NCBI RefSeq assembly: GCF_030936135.1
Contig: NC_082598.1
Coordinates: 8,684,687-8,748,686 of the forward strand
Direction: 5' to 3'
Length of the DNA stretch: 64,000 nucleotides
Origin: Gavia stellata
Taxonomy: Eukaryota > Chordata > Aves > Gaviiformes > Gaviidae
Position numbers and translations under genes: made by a program. Shown here in pieces: positions 46,701 to 57,100 of this stretch. The notes under the pieces were generated by a model that was given only the letters and a program-made list of their open reading frames with translations, did not search any database and was not told the origin of the DNA. Within the stretch, counting starts at the first letter, position 1. The number at the start of each line of letters is the position of its first letter.

Positions 46701-49700
46701 GGGTAGGATGCTTCTCAAGGTTACTCCTTGAGGTTGAGAGATCCCTTACCTGGCATCTGTTATCTACAGCGAGGTAAGTGACATTTTGTATTAGATCTAA
46801 AGCACATTGTATACAAGCTAGCTTAATTATTACAAATGCAGTAAGTAGTAGAGTGTTTGACTGCCATTTAATAATTGTTTAATTACAATTTAATTACCAT
46901 TAATAATCTTTGTTTAATAATTTTCATTCAATCATTTTTTAATCAGTGTTTAATAAAACCTTTTGGTTAACCCCACAATGATGACTTCTCTTAGTAATTT
47001 GCCTGTGACAGCCCTTAGTAAACAGTTATCAATTACACAGTAGTCACAGGCTCACCTATATTGAAAAGTATAATTATTACAGTGGATAGAAAGTCTCACC
47101 TGAGTGCTTGGAACAGGGTATGTCTGGTTAATTTCCACCAGAGATGTAAAGGTTTCTAGAAACAAATCACTAAGGCTTTGATGGATCACAACATTAGCTG
47201 CATTGCTGATGGGAGCACGGAGCTTTTCTCGGAGCTCCCCATACTCTGCAGAGTTCAACCTGAAGAAGAAAAGATGGAACAAAGTGTTATCTTGATTATC
47301 CATTCAAATACCTTGATAGTACATTGCAGAGGTTAACATCAGAGAAGTGAATCCACAGAAAAGCTATTTAGGTTGGCACATACTAGTCAGAGTAAATACA
47401 TGGTGAGCATTTTGCTTTCTTTTGCTGTTTAGTTGTTGGTGGTTTTGACAAAACTTAGACAACAGAACACGCTGTCCTCCTTCATATCTGTGTCAGACTG
47501 CTGACAGGATATGCCAGAGATTAGCTAAAATATCATAAAAAAATAAATGAAGGCTTTTGAAGTAATCAGCATGAACAAAAGCAGTGCAGGTACATAAATC
47601 ATGCATGAACTGTAAAATATTGCATGCACAGTTTCTGTCCACCTTTTTAATGCCTATTTACTTACACCATATCTAAATTCTAGTTTATAAACTCCTGAGG
47701 ACAGAGATTAAGAGTTATATCATGTGGCACATATCACATAGTGATATAGCACATGTAAGTATTAGAAGAATGTCAATCAGTATCAGTTTCTGTGACTTCA
47801 TGATACAATTTCAGATAAAACCTGAAATCTCAAAGGTTACAAACAGCTGCTGAATGTGACTTACACTTTGATTTAAGGCTGTAACAAGCTGCATTTCACA
47901 CTAGGTTGCTTCTGCTAAAGTAAGTCTCTCCAAGCGAGGCCCACAGACCTCAAGTGGTACATGAGACCTTGTGCAGATCCTGTAGTGACACATGACTGTT
48001 GTTACCACTTTTTAATGTAACAGTTCTGAACTGTAGATTCAGAACTCCCCAGCTTGATGTTTCCACTCATTAAACAGCTTTCATGGAGAAGCCCTGGGAA
48101 CGTCGCCCTGAAATGCCTCGTTCTTCCTGCCACTTGCTGAGCTCCCCGAGCCCACTGGAGCCCAGTACAATGCAACGCTGGCTTAGCTTTAGCTCCCAGT
48201 GGTCTCGATTGTTTTAACTACTATAGGACAATGTTGCTTGTTAACCGATAATATCTGTGCAAATAACAGACACCTTTGTATCCAGAGGAAAAATTCACCT
48301 TGAACATGCAGGGAAACTTGGCCTTGCCTACACAAAAGCATTTTTCTTTCAAAAACATCCCACTGTATCTAATTCTGATTCTGGATATATATAATGATCC
48401 CATATCCTTAATAGGGGAAATTTGTCCTGTGGCACTTTTCTTAAATCCTGTATGACTGCATTCTAGCAGAGATTTGCTATTTCTGACACATCTTATTACA
48501 AGAACTTTTAAATACTCTTCTCAGTGCTGTTCTGTTCAGCCACAAAATAAAATTTTGGGATTTGGATTTTTTTCCCCTAATAGGAATTGCCAAAGAAGCC
48601 ATGATTTTCTCAGCTGGGGATGTAGTTTTATAACTCAGGAACTGAAACACTTACAGAAGAAAATCATTAGTTGTTTAATACTTACTTGGTCACCACTCTC
48701 ACAGGTCTACGAAAGTCTCCCCTTTTCTTAGGATTGTCACGCTTACCTTAACGAGAGTTAAGGTAACTTAACTCAGAACCTCTCGTTCTGAGCTCTCTTC
48801 ACCTGGATATCTAACACAATCACCTCTGTACCTTCCTCATACTTGCCAGGACCCCTCTGCTCACCTACAAGTCTGGTGATCTGCCTACTTTTAGTTACCT
48901 AGTAAATAAATGCTGCTGACACACAACTTTGCAGCAAACAGACACCCAAATGCGTTTTCAAAGATATAGTTGTAGGAGCACCAGCATGGCTCTGTGTACT
49001 CCTTTTAATGACACAATGACAACAAAGACTTTAGCACTTGTACTTTTGCCTAGCTACACAGAGAGACTGCTGAAAAAATACACGAGTCCTTGGAAAACAA
49101 GCCCTAACAGTTCACAGCACGTCTGCTATGATTTACTGTTACAAGAATGCATAAATCAGAAATGGACCAAAATTACTTCCTTGCTTTAAGGGCCGTTAGC
49201 TTGCAGCAGCTCTGTGAGAACTCTTCTGAGCAGCGATGGAATTATGAGCCACCTTTCACCTAAGTTTTCCCAGTTACTTCTTTCGGCATCCAGCACAATC
49301 CTCTTCCTAAGAATGAATCAAACAGAGCAGTCCCTCTGTTTAACCATTGTGCATTCAATACCATAGTTTCCAAACTTTTTTTTCACTGCGCTGCATGGCA
49401 GAACTGCACAGAGCCTCTCTGAACACCAGGCAGGGAGAAAAATGGGTAGGGATGAGACCCAAGGAGTCTTCAGATCTGCCACAAAAGCACTCCATTAGCA
49501 CTATCAAATAGCACATATGTAACATAACAGGGTAGTTGTTTTACCGTATATCAAATGCCTTCACGTAGGGATTAATACTGGCAACACGGATGGTGAGGAA
49601 CTGCACAGGCATATTTGAGTCTGGGGTGAGTTCATGCTGTCTGGAGTCTGTCACTGTCAGATGAATGTCCTGCTGCTGAGCAACGTGTAAACAGTAGGTG

Positions 49701-50896
49701 GTCACTTTAATCACCCACGTGTCTGTAACAATAACCCTCGCTCCTGGTGCTCCGGTAGCAAATTTGTCGATTCTCCTAAATTCTGTATTGATGGAAGAAG
49801 CTACTGCCCTCCAACCTGACTGTGGGAGAGCATGAACAGCGAGTGTTCGGGCTAACGGATGATTATTCCAACCTTTCCGTGACCAGTAATATGCCAGGGC
49901 GCTGGTGACTGCTGGAAAGAGAACAGCGAAGAAGAAGAAAGTTTTCCATCCTTTTGAAGCCAGGTAGAAAAAACAAAGATGTTTTTCAGGTGCAGCAAAG
50001 CACATACCAAGGTAATAACCTGCAAGGAAGAAGACATACTTTCAGAAAGCAATTAAGTACATGCATAAACACATACCCCTGACTCATATAGTTATCTAAC
50101 CAGTGAGCTCACCTCCAGGGAGCTGTTGTACTTCTGGATGATAAGTCAAATTCAAGCCTCTTGTCCTAAGCAATCTGAGGTAAATTCTTACTTGTCACTG
50201 AATTTTACCATAATTATGTAGCTAAATGAAGCCGATTTGAATTTGCAGGTTAAATAAAATTGCCTGTAAGATGACACTTACTTTTAGCGGAATTGTATGG
50301 CTAAAGGAAGCTGATTTGAATTTGCTGGTTAAATAAAATGCTATTCCTTTGTAATTGCATGTACTCCGATGCAGCTAACTAGTTATAAAGCTTAGGGTGC
50401 ACATTACAAAGAAGCTTGAGAGATACTAAAACACTGTATTTCCCAGATGTATACCGTAACCTGCTTCACCCACACCTGCGTGCACCCCACATGCAGACAC
50501 TGCTGAGGAACCCCCTCGCTCCCGCCCGGCCGGCGATGACGCCGGGCACAGCAGGTCCCCGAGTGCAGGCTCACCCCGCCTGCGGGTTTGCCTGTCACAC
50601 TCGCCAGGCTGACGGCTGCCGTCTCCCCCCGGTGACTTGCCCGTGGGGACCCCCGCCCGGGCCCTCCCACCCGCCGCCGGCCGGGGCTCACCCAGGGGCA
50701 GGAGGGAGTGAGCCAGCAGCGTGCCGGTGCTGCGCCGCAGGTGGTACTGCACGAAGGCCGCGTCCTCGCTGCCCAGCCAGGCGGCCAGCAGGCTCTGCAC
50801 CGTCAGCCCCGCCGAGCGCACCTCGTCGGGCGGGAAGACGAAGCAGACGGCAAACACCAGGTAGGCCAGCGTGAAGGTCACCGCCGGGCTCTCCAT
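34748..50896 (-). CDS. TMEM129: TMEM129, ER membrane E3 ubiquitin ligase, 4 exons
   Basis: TMEM129 is an ER-resident E3 ligase of ER-associated degradation, known as the ligase hijacked by cytomegalovirus US11 to destroy MHC class I. Exons: 50692-50896, 49545-50019, 47100-47259, 34748-34996. They total 1089 nt, giving 362 aa, the same length as the human protein, with phases 1, 2 and 0 at the junctions. The start [19 protein letters not shown] matches human. Hydrophobic segments lie at about residues 7-27, 57-77 and 95-115. The middle holds the conserved [19 protein letters not shown] and [11 protein letters not shown]. The last exon encodes the atypical C-terminal [43 protein letters not shown]. 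Intron 3 (34997-47099) is about 12 kb and filled with nested retroelements. The gene is divergent from TACC3. Confidence 0.97.
36966..37614 (+). repeat. 5' LTR of the HERV-I-like element
   Basis: Pairs with 46361-47010. It contains a TATA-like GCTATAAATATC at about 37228, a duplicated GCATGGCAGTG motif, and near the 3' end an AT-rich array of TTTAAT-type units running into TTTAATAAAACC, a polyadenylation signal. Confidence 0.88.
37615..39441 (+). other. ERV leader, gag- and protease-like remnant
   Basis: Plus-strand remnants between the 5' LTR and pol. Gag-like sequence lies at about 37800-38720 and a protease-like region at about 39150-39440 ([12 protein letters not shown], retroviral aspartic-protease context). 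Treated as a broken fossil. Confidence 0.6.
39685..39996 (+). other. ERV reverse-transcriptase remnant
   Basis: Plus-strand pieces matching the fingers/palm part of retroviral RT ([32 protein letters not shown]). The NANTGPL and QGYKHSP wording is typical of HERV-I-like elements. The remnant ends close to where the R2 element inserted. Confidence 0.75.
39997..40018. repeat. R2 target-site duplication, left copy
   Basis: A 22-bp sequence (CTAGG, then TGGATATATC, then CTAGCTA) that recurs at 42616-42637 with 20 of 22 bases identical. The two copies bracket the R2 element exactly. The motif is nearly palindromic. Confidence 0.75.
40284..40867 (-). mobile_element. Solo LTR, avian ERVK type, nested in R2
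   Basis: Minus-strand LTR starting TGTATTGGGTCTGGCTGAGA and ending CAACCCACCACA. It has the avian ERVK-type landmarks GATAACACACCAG and GGCCACTGCTGAGCAGTG and is related to the LTR at 21674-22216. A 5-bp duplication TATGT sits exactly outside both ends (40279-40283 and 40868-40872). It interrupts the R2 coding end: R2 reads SMDIV on one side and [11 protein letters not shown] on the other. Confidence 0.88.
41007..41285 (-). mobile_element. CR1 LINE 3' fragment nested in R2
   Basis: A short CR1 3' end on the minus strand ([34 protein letters not shown]; 3' terminus ATTCTATGATTC at 41007). It lies between R2 endonuclease residues [10 protein letters not shown] and GARGKWYEG, so it inserted into R2 coding sequence. 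About 20 R2 residues expected between those points are missing. The subfamily differs from the CR1 copies at 25.2 and 43.1 kb. Confidence 0.88.
42616..42637. repeat. R2 target-site duplication, right copy
   Basis: Second copy of the 22-bp repeat (CTAGG, CAGATATATC, CTAGCTA), adjoining the truncated 5' end of R2. It differs from the left copy at two positions. Confidence 0.75.
42690..46212 (+). other. ERV envelope-like remnant, split by a CR1
   Basis: Envelope-like sequence lies at about 42690-43075 and again at about 45245-46212. The second part ends with a transmembrane-subunit tail ([20 protein letters not shown] followed by a long hydrophobic segment). The CR1 copy at 43076-45243 lies between. 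Broken fossil. Confidence 0.65.
43076..45243 (-). mobile_element. CR1 LINE, 2.2 kb, 5'-truncated
   Basis: Minus-strand CR1 ORF2 from the linker before RT to the 3' end, in five successive open pieces. 44485-45204 (239 codons) has [20 protein letters not shown] and [18 protein letters not shown]. 44131-44478 has [18 protein letters not shown] and [19 protein letters not shown]. 43846-44091 has [18 protein letters not shown] and the RT core FADDTKLG. Then come 43476-43820 and 43047-43472. The 3' tail ends with the GATTCTATGA-type CR1 terminus at about 43076. A few frameshifts and one stop separate the pieces. Inserted into the ERV envelope region. Confidence 0.95.
46361..47010 (+). repeat. 3' LTR of the HERV-I-like element
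   Basis: Begins TGACAGATGG and ends CCTGTGACA, giving TG...CA ends. It aligns with the 5' LTR throughout and has the same TATA-like and polyadenylation motifs. The AT-rich TTTAAT array differs most between the copies. Confidence 0.88.
50187..50340. repeat. Diverged tandem direct repeat
   Basis: Two units of about 65-75 bp follow each other (50187-50262 and 50277-50340). Both share GATTTGAATTTGC, GGTTAAATAAAAT and GCTAAA(T/G)GAAGC. They lie in TMEM129 intron 1. No known family recognised. Confidence 0.65.
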
Positions 50897-51250
50897 GCTG
50901 CGCCCCGCCGGGCAGGGCACAGCACGGCCCGACCCGCTCCCGCCGCGGCCCGACCTGACCCGCCACCCCGCGGCTCCCTGGGAGCGGTAGTTCCCGCCGC
51001 AGCCCCGGATGGACGGCGCGGCCGCGGGAGGGGCCGGCCCGGCCTGGGCGCTGCCGGGCTGGCAGTTCCGCCGGGGCGGAGCCGGCCGCGGCCGTCCGCG
51101 GGGTGGAGGCGCGGCCCCGCGAATATCAGTACCAGGCGGGACCGTGGCGCTGGTGGGCTCCGGCGCGGAGCCCCTCCACCCCGGCCTCCCCGGGGGGGGC
51201 CCTCGAGGCCACGGCCCCACTCCCGCCGGGTGCCAACCGACTCACTCCCT
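50480..51250. promoter_or_regulatory. TMEM129: TMEM129 CpG-island promoter
   Basis: GC/CpG-dense block surrounding the TMEM129 start codon (50894-50896) and exon 1. No TATA box seen. Open frames on the plus strand in this block are GC-rich shadows of exon 1 and its flank. Confidence 0.7.
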
Positions 51251-52320
51251 GTCTCCCCAGAGCTGCCCAGGACTCAAATCTCCCAGTAGCCGACCCTCCC
51301 CGTGGCCTCAGGCTTTATAAACTTGTAAGGTCATGCTTCACGGGCCTGGCCAAAGAAACTAATCCCAGTTCTAAACCTGAACGAGCTCTGTTGGATGAGG
51401 GCAGCCTCCTTCTGAAGTAGGCAAAAGGCTTGTTTTACTTAAGGGTCTGAAAAAACTTTTCTGTGCTTTTCCTGGTGTGTTTTATGTAATGTTTTCTTCA
51501 GAGGATGATCAAGACAGGGATGTAAGATCTCAAAAGGCCTTAAAGGGAGATACACTTTAAGATATCTTTGTACATTCCCAAACACAGTAAAGGGAGAGGC
51601 CTGACGGGGATCTCTGGTTACTATTGAAGTACAAACAATAACTAATAGCCACAAGAATTGCTGTTTCTCTTAAAATGCAACAAAACCCCTGTTTGCACCC
51701 TGTAATAACGTAAACTGCAGTATTTGTCTCTTTTAGAGAAAGGGGAAATTACATAATGGGAGAAGCACGGCAGAGGAAGCAACATGCAATGTTACACGTG
51801 ACTAGTGACGGGGAACTAAGTCCATAGGAAATGCCGCCCCGGAATGTGAAATCTTACGCTGGCGGGTGGCTGACGTCTTACTGTTGTTGATGGAGATCGG
51901 GAATTCATGGTGGTTTAGTGAGTCTCGAGTAAGACAGTTGCATCAGTAAAATTATGCTTGGATTATGGGCATCTGTTTTCATTCTAAAAGACCTCATTGT
52001 TAGAAAATTTATTAACAATCATTTCATTGTTGCTGCCTAATGATTCAACTGTAAGGACTGTTTTAATTTGCAGAATGGACTATGAAGTTCAATAATAAAA
52101 ATCAGGTTGTGAAGCAGCAAGTCTTCGTTCTGTGGTTTTATTCAGAAGATTGTTGAAGCAGAGTAACTGAGAGGTTGTGGATGTACTTGGGGCTACAGGG
52201 GACTGATGGGTTTATGTTGTGAGGGGGGAACAGAGGCAAAACACTCTAACAGCCACACAGGACAGCTGTGCAAAAGTCCTGAAGATGATGGAAGTTCATG
52301 TGGATGTATTTGTCAACATG
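51251..52320. other. TMEM129-TACC3 spacer, no gene recognised
   Basis: Contains an E-box-like CACGTGAC near 51796 and a CRE-like TGACGTC near 51871. No coding similarity was found. The sequence is not obviously repetitive. Confidence 0.4.
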
Positions 52321-52324
52321 GACC

Positions 52325-52991
52325 TGAAACAACGAAGTCGGTACCGAGCCCGCGATCGGAATGGTTTTCCGAGATGAATGACTCAATAACAACTAGTTTG
52401 TTATTAAGCAGGCATTCTTTAATACAGCGCTGGGCAGCACTGGGGATTCGTCCACCACGAGTGCTCCAACAGGTTAGCAAAGCACCTCAGTTCATATACA
52501 GAAAAATCATACATATTCATCAGAATTCTAAAAAGGGCGGTCTTATGTGGATGAGTTCCCGGAATTCATTTGCATAGTCCAAGCATGCGCAGTAAAATTA
52601 GGGTTAGGGTCTTTTCACCCTCCGGTGGTCGTTCATAGTCTTCCTCACACTGTCCGCTAGTTGAACTTCGGGTTTCCATTGTCCATACATGGTCATGGAA
52701 TTGGCTCATCCATCCTTTGGCCTCAGAATGTTACAAAAGGGTCAGTTTGAACTAGTTCTTTAGCACTTATCTTGACAGAAACGTCTCGAGTCCCTGTTAT
52801 CAATGATATACTCAGGAGGCATAACGAGCTACCTCAAGGCCCATTTGATCTTGCCAGGAAGGGAGTTACACGTCTTGAAACATCCTATTATCAACTCTGC
52901 TCAGCAAATAATTAAAACTATGCAAGTAAAGCTTTTATGTATCGCAGCAGGGTCTCAGCCAGGGACCGTCAGTGATTTAACCCTTCATTCA
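52325..52991 (-). mobile_element. Solo LTR with 4-bp target duplication
   Basis: On the minus strand the element starts TGAATGAAGGG and ends CGTTGTTTCA. GACC lies exactly outside both ends (52321-52324 and 52992-52995). A TATTAAAGAATGCC polyadenylation-like stretch precedes the 3' part, as in an LTR. A 4-bp duplication is typical of class I (gamma-like) retroviral integration, so an ERV1 solo LTR is the best reading. No internal region is present. It contains two tandem TTAGGG units, which I do not read as telomeric. Confidence 0.78.
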
Positions 52992-53311
52992 GACCTCTGA
53001 ATGGAACTAAAATTTAAATGTGGACCTTCTTCTTCCAAAAGCTTTCCAGCTTCTGAGCTGATCGTGCCTTAATTTGGGTATCAGCAACTTTCATTTCCTT
53101 CAAAGAGTCCTGATGGTATCAACAGTATTTCATGAACTCACCACAGGACCGAGTCTCACGGGACATGCCAGATTTACTTATACTGACCTCTTTTACAAAG
53201 CCCAGCCCAGCATAGGCCTCAGACCTAATTCCTCCATAGCAGGCACCTACAAGAATAATATTGGAGTCTACAACTCAAATTCTGGCCCAATTTTGCTTTG
53301 CATGGAAATCA

Positions 53312-53327
53312 GTGTGTGTGTGTGTGT
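53312..53327. repeat. Short GT dinucleotide microsatellite
   Basis: Eight uninterrupted GT units in the spacer upstream of TACC3. Confidence 0.9.
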
Positions 53328-53689
53328 AGCACTGAACAGTGAGAATGGGCAAGTACCTGCCTGGCCTTCCCCTGGCCGCAAAGCAAGGTGAGGGAGAGGC
53401 TGACATCCAGGAGGTACAGTAGGGTCTGTAAAAATCCATATGGGACTTCAGCGCTTTGTCCCTTGCTCTCTTACTTCACTCCTTCCATGGCAAAAGGGTT
53501 TTAGGTATTGAGAATTTGCTCTTCTAAAATTTCATACCAAAAGGTGGAATTATTTACCTCAGGATTTGCAGACACAAGTCTCTGCCCGCAGAGACAATTA
53601 AGTCCTGTGGGGCCTGACCTCGCGCTGCTGGCAATACCACAGGTACTTCACATGGTTCTTCCCGAAGAACACCAAACACGCAGTTTTAC

Positions 53690-54190
53690 CCCCAGAGCCG
53701 GTATGCGCTTCCCCGAGCGTGTGTCCGAAGCAGGACTTCGCTGCCGGCCGCCCCCGGGCTGAAGCATTCAACCGTTGTTCACGGCAGCGCGACGCCATGG
53801 CGAACCCACGCGCACTACACTTCCCAACATGCCTCGCGCAGGAGCGCACTCCCGCGGGGCTCATCGGCCAAGGGTCGCGGCTGTCCCCGCCCCTCTGCAG
53901 ACCGCTTTTCTGATTGGCGGACGGGTTCCGAATGCTGCTTCCTCATTCGCGGACCGGGGCTGCCGTTGAAATTTGAAATCCTGTGGCGGCGGTGGAGGGG
54001 GCGCTGCCCGGCGGTGGCTGTAGCGGCGGGGCGTTTGCGCCTGCTGGGTCCCGAGCATTGCCTCAGCCGAGCGCCTTGTGGGCTCGCACCCGGGCCCCGC
54101 CGGCAGGTAGGGGTCCTTTGGGGTGCTGGGGAGGGGACAGCTCCGATCGTCTACGGAGCTGCGGGCTGCCCCGCTGAGTTTGGGTGAGGG
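53690..54190 (+). promoter_or_regulatory. TACC3: TACC3 CpG-island promoter with CCAAT and CHR-like sites
   Basis: GC-dense block ahead of TACC3. An inverted CCAAT box (ATTGG, 53913-53917) lies about 55 bp before a CHR-like TTTGAA (53972-53977). Genes peaking in G2/M commonly use CCAAT plus CHR elements bound by NF-Y and the MuvB/DREAM complex. Applying that here is inference. A probable non-coding exon 1 ends at 54106 (GGCAG|GTAGGG). Confidence 0.6.
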
Positions 54191-57100
54191 AGGGCCGGGG
54201 GGGGGGGCTCGGGGACCCCTTCTGTGAGTTTGGGGGTGGTGTGGGGCTGGGAGGGGGGGAACACAGGCTCGGGGACCCCCTCTGTGAGCTTGGGAGTGGT
54301 GTGGGGCTGGGGGACGACGACAGGCTTGGGGATGTGGGGCTGAGGTAGCCCCTGTCGAGGGGTCTCAGGGGCGCTTTTGTGAGCTTGGGACTAAGAGATC
54401 TGAGTGGATCCTCCGTGAGTTTGGGGATGAAGCGGAGCTGAGAGCTTGGGGGTGATGGGGAGGAGGGTCGGGGGTGAGGGGAGTGGAGGTCAGGGGCTCC
54501 CCCATGAGTTTAGGGGTGAGGTGGGGCTCAGGAGGATCTTGGGAGCTTCTCTATGCGTTTTGAGGGTGATAGGGGTCAGAGGGGGACGTCGGGTCGCCTC
54601 TGAGTGTGGGGGGGCGAGGATATGTGGGTGGCTCTGGGGGCTGTATGGGGCTGAGGGAGGCTCTGGCAGCTCAGATGGCTGGGGGTTGCTGAGGGCACCC
54701 CGCTGAGTTTCGAGGTGGGTGATGTGGGGCTGTCGTGGCATAGGGTGACTCAGGAGTGTTGGGGGCACCCCGGTGAATTGGGGGGCTGGGGGAGGGCTTG
54801 GGGTTTTGGTGTGGGGTTTTTTTTTTTTTACTTAAAGCATGGCTAGGTGCGATGATGGGCAGGGACGGTGCTTTCCTGGAAAGCCTGTAAAGCCTTCCCC
54901 GGCCTTACTGCTCCTCCTCTCCCATGCCCGGCCCGGAGGAGCCCCACATCGCCGGCTCCCGCCCCCAGCAGCTGCCTCTGACCCAGCCGCCGAAGGCCAA
55001 GGCCATCTTTTGTTCCCCTGCAACAAGCTGCGGGCCCCGAGTGCCTGCTCCGGGCGTTAACGAGGCCGGCTGGGCCGGGGCTCCACATCTGCTGCCTCCC
55101 AAGCTTGATTTCTACTAAAACTGCTGCCCATTCCCCTTCCTCAAACGGTCTGTTGAGAGCTGGGTGACTTCTGTAGTCAGGGGAAGGTTGTGATTATGAA
55201 GGGGTAGGTTAGCCAGAATAGTGTTTATTTGTTCTGAATTAAGGTGTTGGCACTAAAAAAATACATAGCAGTCAGCTCTGTGTCAGTTTGTATGGAAATA
55301 TTCACAGCACCTAGTAAGTTACTTGGTGAGCAAATGCTCTGCAGCTTAACACTGGAGGAGTTCAGAAAGATAATTCAGTAGAAAAATTCCATCTTTGCCC
55401 TGCATGTTCAGTGGCTTTTTAGGTATTTGAGATCACACTGGTGTTTTGGACGTTGTGCCCTTGTGATTATTAAACAATAGGTAATTGCCATGAAGCCCTC
55501 AATTTACAAATGATAGGTACCTGAGGTTTTATTATTGATGTAATTGAATTTATGTTCATTCTCAAATACAGAATGACAGACTGCTTGGATAAATAGTCTT
55601 CTAAAATGTGGAGCAGTTTCATTTTTGTGAGATTTGATGGGCCATAGCGGGAAAACTTGCTGCCTTTCACAATACTCGCAGGCATTGGACAATGACTACT
55701 TTAAACAAAAAGATGTTTTTAATAAAGCCTCCATTCCCCTTTCACTTTATCACACTACTAGCTAATGAACTTGTGAAATAGAATTTAGATCAAATCATGG
55801 CTGCAAATATTTTAAGTAAATGCTGAACTACTTTAAATCATTTAATCCTAGAAGGGAGTTTGATTTTTAAATTTAATGTCTAAAATGCTGGGCAAATGTG
55901 GTGTGTGTATGTATATGATGTCAATTTATTGGATATTGTAATGATCTGAATCTGGTTTAGCAATGGTGCACAAGTAGCTCCATGAAAAACCTGAGGAAGT
56001 CTCCAAACAAACCTCCCATGCTTATGGAGCTTGCTTTAGAAGGTGTTGCCAACTTTTTCATGTCCTAGGCTTCATTTCTAAAGTAATTATGCTAAATGAC
56101 TATAGTATGTAAAGATCCACTTGATCTGTTGACTCAGTTTTAGTTTGGAATGAAGGAAAGCAGTGATGTTCGCTTCAAGTTCTACAAGTTTTTTTATGTA
56201 AAAATACTTCATGTATAAAATAACTTAAGCTAAAGTATGAATATGATGAAGAATAAAGAAGGAATGAAAAAATAGCTAATACAGCCGTGCTTTGCTTGCC
56301 ATTGCTTCTGTAGCCATTGTTTGCATTCCATTGCTGATTAAAAGTGCTGTTGTCGGGCTTGCAGACAAAGCAGCTGAGCTCAGTGGAGAGATGAAATGTG
56401 TGCAGAGACTTAAATACAGAAATTTGAATATATAAAGGCAATGAGATTGAAAACATGACTTAAAATTTTCAGTGGGAGTGTTCTTGTTACCTCTTATGAC
56501 AATGAAGACAATGATTTGGAGTTGTCTTCAGCTGATTTTTCTGGATTAATCTTGACTGCATGATGGGGGATGGAGAAGTAAGCTAAGGATTGGCTGTTTG
56601 GTCAAATCAAGCATTTGAGATCTGGAATGATTATCCATTACAGAAAGCCAACATCTCCTCCACTTGATGATACTGATTATCTTGCATAGGTGGTACAAGA
56701 TAACACATCAGTTCTTATGAAAGAAATAGCTTTGTTAGTGGTTTGAACGATAACTAACTGTGCTTCTCAGGGGTCATCTTCGTGGACAGTGGTTATGCCT
56801 AGATCTTGCTTAACATGCCTTCTGTACTCTGGTCTTTTTTGTTTTTTGTCTGTTTCTCTTTTAAAGAAACAGCAGTAGCATCACTGAGTATTAAATCTTA
56901 ATCCTGTAAGAACAGTGGAGACTCCAATGGGAATAAAAGGTAGACAGAGTTCAAGTACCTATAACATGGTGGCTTGTCTGGGATACTTGAAATGTGTTCC
57001 TTCTCCATTTCTAACTTGTTTTCATCCTTAATCCTAGATGTGATGCAAGCTTGAGCTTAAAGTCCTTCACACTTGAAATCCACTATAAGATTAGATCAGC

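Larger units (their letters stand above)
36966..47010 (+). mobile_element. Broken class I endogenous retrovirus (HERV-I-like) in TMEM129 intron 3
   Basis: Two LTRs of about 650 bp bracket gag/protease-, reverse transcriptase- and envelope-like remnants on the plus strand, antisense to TMEM129. RT remnants ([35 protein letters not shown]) resemble the HERV-I branch of gamma-like retroviruses known across vertebrates. It is a fossil with many breaks, and much of pol is not recognisable. Later elements sit inside it: an R2 LINE (40019-42615) and a CR1 LINE (43076-45243). No clean target duplication is visible. LTR-LTR differences are about 2% over the first 500 bp by eye, which alone would suggest several million years. 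Confidence 0.88.

Noticed and set aside
50416-51320. Plus-strand frames of 100-190 codons opposite TMEM129 exon 1
   Set aside because: GC-rich antisense shadows of TMEM129 exon 1 without family resemblance.
52597-52612. Tandem TTAGGG units suggesting an interstitial telomere
   Set aside because: Only two units, inside a solo LTR; chance or LTR sequence.
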